Shown in pieces: positions 1 through 6,079 of a stretch of 10,663 nucleotides of DNA (position 1 is its first letter; each line of letters begins with the position of its first letter). The translations under genes and the position numbers were made by a program. Origin of the DNA: an uncultured bacterium (GTDB lineage: Bacteria; Planctomycetota; UBA1135; GCA-002686595); contig CAJXRJ010000200.1 of the NCBI GenBank assembly GCA_913058555.1, forward strand, positions 1-10,663, given 5' to 3'. Under the pieces are notes generated by a model. It was given only the letters and a program-made list of their open reading frames with translations. It did not search any database and was not told where the DNA came from.

Positions 1-94
1 CGCCCATGCTGACCGCCTTCCTACTCATACTCGCCGCCGTGGGTGGGCGCGGGCGCGGCGGCGAGTATGAGTAGGAAGGCGGTCAGCATGGGCG
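1..94. repeat. Near-perfect 39-bp inverted repeat at the contig edge
   Basis: Bases 1-39 are the exact reverse complement of 56-94, leaving a 16-base GC-rich centre (40-55). The left arm begins with CGCCCATGCTGACCGCC and the right arm ends with GGCGGTCAGCATGGGCG. The repeat starts at the very first base. Each arm, read inward, opens with the same ATG and codes for a hydrophobic leader peptide, so the repeat duplicates coding sequence rather than looking like a terminator or transposon end. The simplest reading is a fold-back (chimeric) artefact at the end of an assembled contig, with the right arm being genuine because it joins continuous sequence. A real large palindrome is possible but less likely. 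The repeat itself is certain; its origin is inferred. Confidence 0.9.
22..90 (-). pseudogene. Start of a leftward secreted-protein gene, cut by the fold-back
   Basis: Reading leftward from the ATG at 90 gives MLTAFLLILAAAPAPTH, which looks like a bacterial signal peptide: a short n-region, a hydrophobic core and an Ala-rich AAA/APA cleavage zone. The frame then enters the duplicated left arm and stops at 22-24. If the left arm is an artefact, only about the first 17 codons (39-90) are genuine and the rest of the gene lies beyond the contig. This gene would be divergent from the HAD phosphatase gene, with about 167 bp between the start codons. No Shine-Dalgarno sequence is visible. The rightward reading from the ATG at 6 gives a similar leader followed by Gly/Arg residues, a poorer signal peptide. 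The product cannot be identified. Confidence 0.35.
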
Positions 95-257
95 ATCGGT
101 CCGGTGGGGCTATCCAGATGGGAAGATCCGTGTCCCATGGGATCTCTACCCGCACGAAGCTAGCGCGTAACCGCCCTGAACCACGAAGATGCTGGCCACG
201 GAACGGCTAGCCACGCCGGACCAGGCCCCCTCCGGGACACCGGACGCGACCCCAACT

Positions 258-914
258 ATGACGAGCATCGCCTTTTTTGACCTGGATCACACCCTCGTAG
301 ACGGGGACAGTGATTCGTCGTTCCTCGACTTCATGGCGGCCCATGGGGCCCTCGATGGGGCTCTGCTGGAGGGGAAAGGGGCCATCGAGCGGGCGTACCT
401 GGAGGGGCGCGCCTGGCAGACGGAGTACGGGATCTTGCTCGGGAAGATCTACCAGGGCCGTGAGGTGCGGGGGACGGAAGTGCTTGGCCACAAGCATGCC
501 CATGAGAAGGTCCTGCCGATGCTTTTCGCTGGGGCCCGGTCGTTGATCGAATCGGAGCGGGCGAAGGGCCGCAGCGCCGTGCTGCTCACGACGACCAACC
601 AAGTGGTCACGGCCCCCGTGGCGGCGGCCCTCGGGATGGATGCTCTCCTCTGCACGAGGCTCGAGGTGGATGCGGCGCGGGGAGAGTTCACCGGGCGTCT
701 AGAGGACGGGTTCTGCACGGGGCCCGGCAAGGCTGCGGCGATCGAGAGCTACTGCCGTCAGGTTGGAGCGGTACCCGCCGATTGCGCCATGTTCGGGGAC
801 GGACGCAGCGACATGGACGCCCTCAGCATCGTGGGGGAGCCGGTGGCCGTGCATCCCTTTGATCGCCTGCGGGACGTGGCTGAGACGAAGGGCTGGCGCA
901 TCCTGGCGCTCTGA
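258..914 (+). CDS. HAD-IB family phosphatase (HAD superfamily hydrolase)
   Basis: Predicted cytosolic phosphohydrolase of 218 residues, about the usual length for subfamily IB. All four HAD motifs are visible: motif I FFDLDHT (nucleophile Asp8, acid/base Asp10), motif II LLTTTNQ (Thr111 region), the motif III lysine in GPGK (Lys158), and motif IV GDGRSDMD (Asp181, Asp185). The FDLDHTLVDGDSD opening resembles the SerB-like/CicA group, whose members act on small phosphorylated metabolites. The substrate cannot be told from sequence. I chose the ATG at 258 because homology begins there; an in-frame ATG at 189 would add 23 Pro/Thr-rich residues that do not resemble the family. Neither start has a clear ribosome binding site. 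The stop lies 4 nt before the glycosyltransferase start, so the two are probably co-transcribed. Confidence 0.9.
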   Translation: MTSIAFFDLDHTLVDGDSDSSFLDFMAAHGALDGALLEGKGAIERAYLEGRAWQTEYGILLGKIYQGREVRGTEVLGHKHAHEKVLPMLFAGARSLIESERAKGRSAVLLTTTNQVVTAPVAAALGMDALLCTRLEVDAARGEFTGRLEDGFCTGPGKAAAIESYCRQVGAVPADCAMFGDGRSDMDALSIVGEPVAVHPFDRLRDVAETKGWRILAL

Positions 915-918
915 CGTT

Positions 919-1686
919 TTGTCCCCCGGCTTGTCGCTCATCGTGCCCGCCTTCAACGAGCGGGAGAGCCTTCCGGCACTCGTGGCGGAAGTGGGCGCGG
1001 CGCTGTCGAGTCATTTCGACTGGCAGCTCGTGCTGGTGGACGATGGCAGCACCGACGGCTCGGCCGATGTGCTCGCAGGCCTTGTTGCCGCCAACGCGCG
1101 GATCGATGCGGTCTACCTGCCGCGCAACATGGGACAGTCCGCGGCGATCTGGGCGGGTCTCGGCTGGGCCCGCCACGGTCTCGTAGGCACCATGGACGCC
1201 GACCTTCAGCAGGACCCGACCGATCTCGTGTCACTGCACCGCGCCATGGGGGCCGACGACGCGGCCGTGGGGTATCGCGAGGTCCGCCGCGACCCGTGGA
1301 TTCGGCGGGTGGGGTCGCGCATCGGCAATGGGGTACGGAATACGGTCACGGGCGATCGAGTGCGGGACTCGGGTTGTTCACTGCGCGTCGTGCGGCGGGA
1401 AGCGTTTGAGTCCCTTGTGCCCTTCGATGGGATGCACCGATTCCTGCCCACGCTCCTTCGTCAGCGGGGCTACATCGTGGGGGAACACCCTGTCTCCCAC
1501 AGGCCCAGGGCCTTCGGCCAGAGCAAGTACGGAACATGGGGCCGCGCCTGCCGAGGGGTCTTTGACGTTTGCGCGGTGCGCTGGATGGGGAAGCGCTTGA
1601 TCCGTGGACAGGACATGCCGGCAAGCCGTGGCGGATCCGGGGGCATTAAAACTCAGAGCGAACGCCGTCCTCCACGTAGCGCTTGA
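919..1686 (+). CDS. Family 2 glycosyltransferase, polyprenyl-phosphate mannosyltransferase-like
   Basis: GT-A fold transferase of 255 residues, probably moving a sugar from a nucleotide donor to a polyprenyl phosphate or similar acceptor at the inner membrane face. Visible motifs are IVPAFNE (8-14), VDDGSTDGS (40-48), the DxD metal/donor site in MDADLQQDP (Asp93, Asp95), DSGCSLR (150-156), HRFLP (173-177) and GQSKYG (200-205). This set is typical of the DPM1/ArnC-type branch. There is no C-terminal membrane helix, so it would be a soluble or peripheral form; the last 25 residues are a polar tail. The start is a TTG at 919, the only start-type codon between the upstream stop and the first strand of the fold; an ATG at 763 would read out of frame through the HAD gene. 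The 4-nt gap suggests translational coupling. The 3' end overlaps the opposing lipoprotein gene. Confidence 0.9.
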   Translation: MSPGLSLIVPAFNERESLPALVAEVGAALSSHFDWQLVLVDDGSTDGSADVLAGLVAANARIDAVYLPRNMGQSAAIWAGLGWARHGLVGTMDADLQQDPTDLVSLHRAMGADDAAVGYREVRRDPWIRRVGSRIGNGVRNTVTGDRVRDSGCSLRVVRREAFESLVPFDGMHRFLPTLLRQRGYIVGEHPVSHRPRAFGQSKYGTWGRACRGVFDVCAVRWMGKRLIRGQDMPASRGGSGGIKTQSERRPPRSA

Positions 1687-2224
1687 GTCCCGCCAGGAGT
1701 CCCGCATTGGCCTGGGCAAAGAAGTCGAGCAGCGCGTCGTATTCGGGGGAGTTGCCGTAACCGAGGCCAAAGGCGCGGATGCGGGTGCGGCCTTTTCCCA
1801 TCGGCTCGAACAGGATCACGTTGCAGAGGTTCTCTGCGTCCTGCTTCAGCAGCTCGGGCCAGTTCGCCGCGACGTCGGCTTTGAGGGTCAGCATCTCCTC
1901 CGGGACGTAGCTCACGATGGTGAGCCGATTGGTGCCGGCGTCGCCGATGGCCTTCGACTTGTCGTATTGGGTCAGGATCGAGCCGCCCGCTCGCAGGTCG
2001 ATCTTCGCCTTCGGCGACGCCCAGGCGGTCCAGCCCTCACTGGTCGTGTACGCGGCCCACACGTCGGCGACGGGGGCGTCGAGCCACACCGTTTCCGTCA
2101 GGATGCGCTCGCCGGTGGCCGTTGTGCGGACGCTATGGCTGATCGCCTGGGCCGGGGTCTTGGGTCCAGTGGAGGAACAGCCGAGTGCAAGGCCGAGGAC
2201 AAGGGCGACGAATCTGTGGGACAT
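1646..2224 (-). CDS. SRPBCC/AHSA1-like domain lipoprotein
   Basis: A 192-residue protein with a lipoprotein-type leader, MSHRFVALVLGLALGC, putting the lipidated cysteine at residue 16; the lipobox (ALGC) is acceptable but not ideal. The mature part matches the START-like SRPBCC fold of the AHSA1/polyketide-cyclase type: TVWLDAPVADVWAAYT (45-60), WTAWASPKAKIDLRAGGS (65-82) and a long C-terminal helix (about 161-185). Such domains bind hydrophobic ligands or partner proteins. Most family members are cytoplasmic, so a periplasmic membrane-anchored version is somewhat unusual. The ATG at 2224 was chosen because the leader starts there; the frame stays open upstream to 2392 but codes for low-complexity sequence. 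There is no visible ribosome binding site. It converges with the glycosyltransferase (41-bp overlap) and diverges from the large secreted protein gene. Confidence 0.85.
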   Translation of the reverse strand: MSHRFVALVLGLALGCSSTGPKTPAQAISHSVRTTATGERILTETVWLDAPVADVWAAYTTSEGWTAWASPKAKIDLRAGGSILTQYDKSKAIGDAGTNRLTIVSYVPEEMLTLKADVAANWPELLKQDAENLCNVILFEPMGKGRTRIRAFGLGYGNSPEYDALLDFFAQANAGLLAGLKRYVEDGVRSEF

Positions 2225-2305
2225 GGTGCGGTGCAGGAGGGAGCCCCAGCGTGGGACAAAGGACATGGGCTTGGGCAGGGGGCGGGAGACCCAAAGGCTA
2301 GCCGC

Positions 2306-2334
2306 TTGTGGCCCGGAGTGTTCGCGCCTACGGT
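2306..2334 (+). promoter_or_regulatory. Possible sigma-70-type promoter for the large secreted protein
   Basis: In the 147-bp divergent gap there is a TTGTGG hexamer (2306-2311), a 17-bp spacer and TACGGT (2329-2334). The -35 is a fair match and the -10 keeps the first two and last consensus bases. It lies about 38 bp before the ATG at 2372. In GC-rich DNA of an unknown lineage this is only suggestive. I found no equivalent for the leftward lipoprotein gene. Confidence 0.25.
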
Positions 2335-2371
2335 CGAGGTGGCGAAGGTCTTCCCCCGACGCCGCTTTCCC

Positions 2372-5300
2372 ATGACCAAAAAACCATCCCAAGCGGGCTG
2401 GCGTCCTCGGATTTGCCCTCTTCCCGGGCTGCGAATCCTCCCGCGCTCCCCTCAGAGTCTCGCAACGTGGGCATTCGCGGCCCTTGGTGCCGCGGCCTTG
2501 GCACCCTTATCCCTCGCACAAACGTCGGCGCCCACGGGCGTATTGAACCGGCCGCTTGCTGTGCACCCGTACAGCTCGCCCCAGGCCCAGATCTCCACGG
2601 ACGACGGCCATTGGATCTTCTCCGGTGAAGGCGGCGCGCTCAGCTTCATCGAGTTCGGCGCGCGCAGCCCCGCCACCGCCAGCCCCGGCTCGCTGAAGCA
2701 GGCGATGCCTGCCCAGACCAAGCGGATCCCCATCGGGTCCTTGGGCGTCATGGCGGCGGACATGGTGCTCGATCCCGCGGCGGATCTATCCGACGATTCA
2801 GCATTGGGTTCCCCGGGTCCTGAGGACCGACGGGATCTACTCTACGTGGCCGGTGGGCACCTGGGACTCTGGGCCATGGAGGCCCATCCGGGCGCCACCC
2901 ACGCCAACGAATCGGCGCGGCTGGATGACTCGCAGTCGGGTACGCCGAACGCGTCGGACTCCGGCCGCTTCTGCACGGCCGTCGAGACGGTGCGCATCGG
3001 CGCGCAGACGTACTTGCTCGCGCTCTTCGCGGGGGCCGATGACAACATATTGCGCGTGTACCCCATCGAGTATGCGCGGCTGGCGTTGAGCCGCGCCCGC
3101 GCGGCGGGCGTCGGCGACGTTGGGTTTGAGATCCCCGCGGTACGTGAGGTGAGGTTCGGGGCGCACCCTTTGGAGACGCCCGACGTCTTCGAAAACGGGA
3201 CCCGTGTGACCCGCGGTCGTTCCTACGCCATCTCCATGGACGTGGACCGGGGCGTTTCATCGAAGCCTGGCCCGAAGATGGAGCCACGGTATGCCGACGT
3301 ATACATCGCGACGATGACGAGCGGGGTCCTGCGCGTGCGCCTGAGCGAAGGGCTCTTTGCCGTGGGAGCTGGGAGCCCGCAGCTTCGGGCGCGTAAGCAA
3401 TGGGGCCCACTCTTTGGGGACGGGACGCCCCACGGGACGACGGTGGGCGGCGGCCTCAATGGTTCGGGCTTTCCGGCTGATTGGTATCGCAACCGAATCT
3501 GGCGATCGGCCGCTCGCAGCGCCGAGTTTGGCGAGACGCTCCGCAACGATCCACCGCACTTCTTGGACGTAGCCGTCCAGAACGACGGCGGTGGGCACTT
3601 TCTTTACGCGGCGGTCGACCACCTCGGATGGGTGCGTTTCTCTCTCGGGGAGAAGTTCACGCCGTCAATAGAGATCCATCACCACGAGGGCATTCCCTCC
3701 CGGTCGCATCCCGGTTCAACGGGGCGCCCGGCTGGGGATTACACGCGTTGGCTGCGCCAGGTGGACCTGGACGCCGCAGGACCGAACCGAACCGGCGCGG
3801 CGTTCGAACCGGCCGACCTCGACGGCACGCCGGAGCGGAACGTGAAGTACGCGAGCCGCGTCGAGCTGACGCGCGTGGGCTCGGGCGGAAACGAGCGAAC
3901 CGCGCTCGTCGTGGGTTACCAAGGGGATCCTTGGTCGCGGAACGCGCGCGTGCGGGGCCCAGGGCGTCAGCTTGATCAAACGTTCGCCCAGATCGGCGGC
4001 TACGACTTTGAGTCGACGGAGCTCTACGACAAGGGGAAGGTCCCCGCGCCGAACCTGGACGTCACGAATCCAGGTGCCCCGGCCCAGCCGGTGGGCTACG
4101 CCGACATCCCGATCCTTGCCGTGTACGACGACGTTGCGAATCTCACGAAGCTGCACGTGGGCCAGGTCTCGACCTCGACGCCCAATCTGGATCGGTGGAT
4201 CCCAGTGGGTGTGAATTCGATCCACGTCTTGCCCAGCGAGCCCGCACCCGGCGAGCTCCTCCGCGTGCTCCATTCCACTGGGATCTTGGGGGATTTCGGC
4301 GTGCCGTCCACGACGCCGAACTTCCCGCTTGCGACCTACTCCGTCGGCGTGTCGTTCTTCGATCTGAGCGCCGGTGCCAACCCGGTCGCGCGGCTCCCTG
4401 TGTGGCTGCGCGAGACCGATGAGATGACCGGTCGCTACGCCTTCGGCGCCGCCTTCTCCGCGGCGGACCCGCGGGTGGTGACCCAGTCCTTCAACGACAT
4501 TCCGGTGCGCCCGGACGGCCTCGTTTGGACCGATGCTTTGGAGTCGGGGTCGGGTTCCTTGGCGGTAATGGCGAACCCGAGCCCAGGTAGCCGCGATCGA
4601 CGTTTGGATACCGGGGTGATCTTCGACGAGGAGTCCCGTTGGCTCGACGCGCCAAACCGTGAATGGACGATCGGCGGCCGGGCCGACTCCAGCGGCGCTG
4701 GCTGGGCCTTCGGGGAGCACCTCTTCCAGCTCGCCGCCGGGACGGCCGCGCCCTTGGTGGATCTTGTTCGCTCTGTGACGGTCGAGTCCCCGGAGGATCG
4801 CTACGGCACACCCCTGCGGGACTACTACATGGGGGGCACGACCGACCCCGGCTTCGACGGGTTCACGGCGGCCAACGCGCCCGTGGGTGCTGCCGCATCG
4901 ACCTTCGCGTTCCTCTGCCGGGCGGTGACCCTCGATGGTCTTCAGGTGGTGGGACGAGAGCCCTTGCTGCAGTCGTTTCCCCCGGGGGGCGGCGTCATTC
5001 CCTTCGAGGACCCCCGCCAGCTCCCGCCGCCCGCGAATCCCTGGACGTCGTTCTCCCTGAACACCCATCCTGAGTGGGATAACGTCCCCTTCGATGCGTC
5101 CATCGCTCCACCGGCCACGGATCCACTTCGGGAGTACGCCCGGGGTGAACAGTTCTGGGCGACGCGGCTGCCCTTGGCCGAGACCGCGAGTCTGTTCACG
5201 TTTCCGGCCGACGCTGTCAGGCTCCCGGGCCACGGATCGGGGGGATGGATCCTCGGTGTGCCCTCCGGGTTTGCGAGCTGTCCACCGAATCTCGATCAGC

Positions 5301-5998
5301 TCATCGCGGGCCCGGTCGCGATCGACCCGGCTCAGCCCTTCGGCGGTCCCCTGGACTTCCTGCCGATCTCCCCGAGCTTCCGGCCTACGCCTGCTTGGGG
5401 CAACCAGTTCCGCAAGGGAGCGTGCGTGCTCTTTGACATGGATGATCCCTGGCAACGGGCGGCTGAAGCGACGGTCAACGGAGCTCCCCTCCCAGGGACC
5501 GTCTATCAGCGCCCGCCTGGGTCATCGGGGCTCGACCCACTTTTCCTTTCCAGGGAAGGCAGCTCGGCCTTTGGGCTCGAATTCGCGACCCTGCTCGATG
5601 GGAGCGGCGGCGAGCACGTGCTGGCCTTCGTCGCCGATTTCAGCGGCGCCGTCGAGGTCTTTGACGTGACCAACATCCGCAGCCAGTCTATCGGCCCGCG
5701 CGCGCCGATCGCCTCCTGGGTCGCGCCGCCGGACCTGTTGGAGGGGCTCACGCCCAACGTCTACGACGTCGAGCTGGACCCGATCGGAGGGGGCCGGCTC
5801 AACGTCTACGTGTCTGCGAGCCGTGGCGGGGTCTACGTCACGGCCTTCGAGCTGGCCACGGGGTTCACGCCCGCGCCTGAGTCCCTGCGCATCAAGACGG
5901 CCGGCGAAGCCCACTCGTGTGCGATCCGGACGTCGGCCAAGGGGAAGCTCTTGCTGGTGGGGGACCTGTCCGGGGGCTACCGATTCTTCGGGCTCTGA
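2372..5998 (+). CDS. Large secreted protein with propeller-like repeats; no family recognised
   Basis: A 1208-residue exported protein. The N-terminus has a long basic n-region, a hydrophobic stretch (about 31-48, Ala/Leu-rich) and a likely signal peptidase I site, SLA|Q, after residue 49. There is no C-terminal anchor or sorting motif. Short hydrophobic strands ending in Gly plus a second strand recur: LLYVAGGHLGLWAM (156-169), VYIATMTSGVLRV (310-322), LYAAVDHLGWVRF (411-423), AFVADFSGAVEVFDV (1085-1099), VYVSASRGGVYVTAF (1145-1159) and LLVGDLSGGYRFF (1194-1206). These resemble beta-propeller blades such as LVIVD-type repeats. The roughly 650 residues between the two groups are Pro/Gly/Asp-rich and unrecognised. 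The ATG at 2372 was chosen for the signal peptide; the open frame back to 1604 is antisense to the lipoprotein gene. No catalytic motif was seen. A surface or extracellular binding role is a guess. Confidence 0.85.
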   Translation: MTKKPSQAGWRPRICPLPGLRILPRSPQSLATWAFAALGAAALAPLSLAQTSAPTGVLNRPLAVHPYSSPQAQISTDDGHWIFSGEGGALSFIEFGARSPATASPGSLKQAMPAQTKRIPIGSLGVMAADMVLDPAADLSDDSALGSPGPEDRRDLLYVAGGHLGLWAMEAHPGATHANESARLDDSQSGTPNASDSGRFCTAVETVRIGAQTYLLALFAGADDNILRVYPIEYARLALSRARAAGVGDVGFEIPAVREVRFGAHPLETPDVFENGTRVTRGRSYAISMDVDRGVSSKPGPKMEPRYADVYIATMTSGVLRVRLSEGLFAVGAGSPQLRARKQWGPLFGDGTPHGTTVGGGLNGSGFPADWYRNRIWRSAARSAEFGETLRNDPPHFLDVAVQNDGGGHFLYAAVDHLGWVRFSLGEKFTPSIEIHHHEGIPSRSHPGSTGRPAGDYTRWLRQVDLDAAGPNRTGAAFEPADLDGTPERNVKYASRVELTRVGSGGNERTALVVGYQGDPWSRNARVRGPGRQLDQTFAQIGGYDFESTELYDKGKVPAPNLDVTNPGAPAQPVGYADIPILAVYDDVANLTKLHVGQVSTSTPNLDRWIPVGVNSIHVLPSEPAPGELLRVLHSTGILGDFGVPSTTPNFPLATYSVGVSFFDLSAGANPVARLPVWLRETDEMTGRYAFGAAFSAADPRVVTQSFNDIPVRPDGLVWTDALESGSGSLAVMANPSPGSRDRRLDTGVIFDEESRWLDAPNREWTIGGRADSSGAGWAFGEHLFQLAAGTAAPLVDLVRSVTVESPEDRYGTPLRDYYMGGTTDPGFDGFTAANAPVGAAASTFAFLCRAVTLDGLQVVGREPLLQSFPPGGGVIPFEDPRQLPPPANPWTSFSLNTHPEWDNVPFDASIAPPATDPLREYARGEQFWATRLPLAETASLFTFPADAVRLPGHGSGGWILGVPSGFASCPPNLDQLIAGPVAIDPAQPFGGPLDFLPISPSFRPTPAWGNQFRKGACVLFDMDDPWQRAAEATVNGAPLPGTVYQRPPGSSGLDPLFLSREGSSAFGLEFATLLDGSGGEHVLAFVADFSGAVEVFDVTNIRSQSIGPRAPIASWVAPPDLLEGLTPNVYDVELDPIGGGRLNVYVSASRGGVYVTAFELATGFTPAPESLRIKTAGEAHSCAIRTSAKGKLLLVGDLSGGYRFFGL

Positions 5999-6018
5999 CG
6001 GGCCCTGGGGAGGAGCAT

Positions 6019-6039
6019 GGGGGGCACAGGATGCCCCCC
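6019..6039. terminator. GC hairpin between the secreted protein and SDR genes
   Basis: GGGGGGCA (6019-6026) pairs perfectly with TGCCCCCC (6032-6039) across a 5-base CAGGA loop, 20 bp after the stop at 5998. There is no T-tract, so it is not a classic intrinsic terminator. It could end or attenuate transcription, or protect the upstream transcript's 3' end. It also lies in the leader of the SDR gene. A competing weaker pairing of ACAGG (6026-6030) with CCTGT (6039-6043) is possible. Confidence 0.45.
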
Positions 6040-6079
6040 CTGTCATCCGCGCGGCCCTGCCGGGCGAACCCCACGATCC

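Noticed and set aside
1..94. The terminal palindrome as a transcription terminator or transposon end
   Set aside because: The arms encode a start codon and leader peptide, there is no T-tract, no transposase or target duplication is nearby, and the position at base 1 suggests an assembly cause.
133..142. TCCCATGGGA palindrome upstream of the HAD gene as an operator
   Set aside because: A 10-bp palindrome is expected several times by chance here, and nothing else supports it.
763..918. ATG start at 763 for the glycosyltransferase
   Set aside because: The extra residues read through the HAD motif IV region out of frame and do not resemble a glycosyltransferase.
1604..2371. 256-codon upstream extension of the large secreted protein
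   Set aside because: It is antisense to the SRPBCC lipoprotein gene and would bury the signal peptide that begins at 2372.
2225..2392. Longer N-terminus of the SRPBCC lipoprotein
   Set aside because: It would place about 56 polar, low-complexity residues before an evident lipoprotein leader and overlap the divergent gene.
3716..5455. 579-codon leftward open frame inside the large secreted protein gene
   Set aside because: Low-complexity Arg/Gly-rich translation with no signal or motif; a shadow of the rightward gene.
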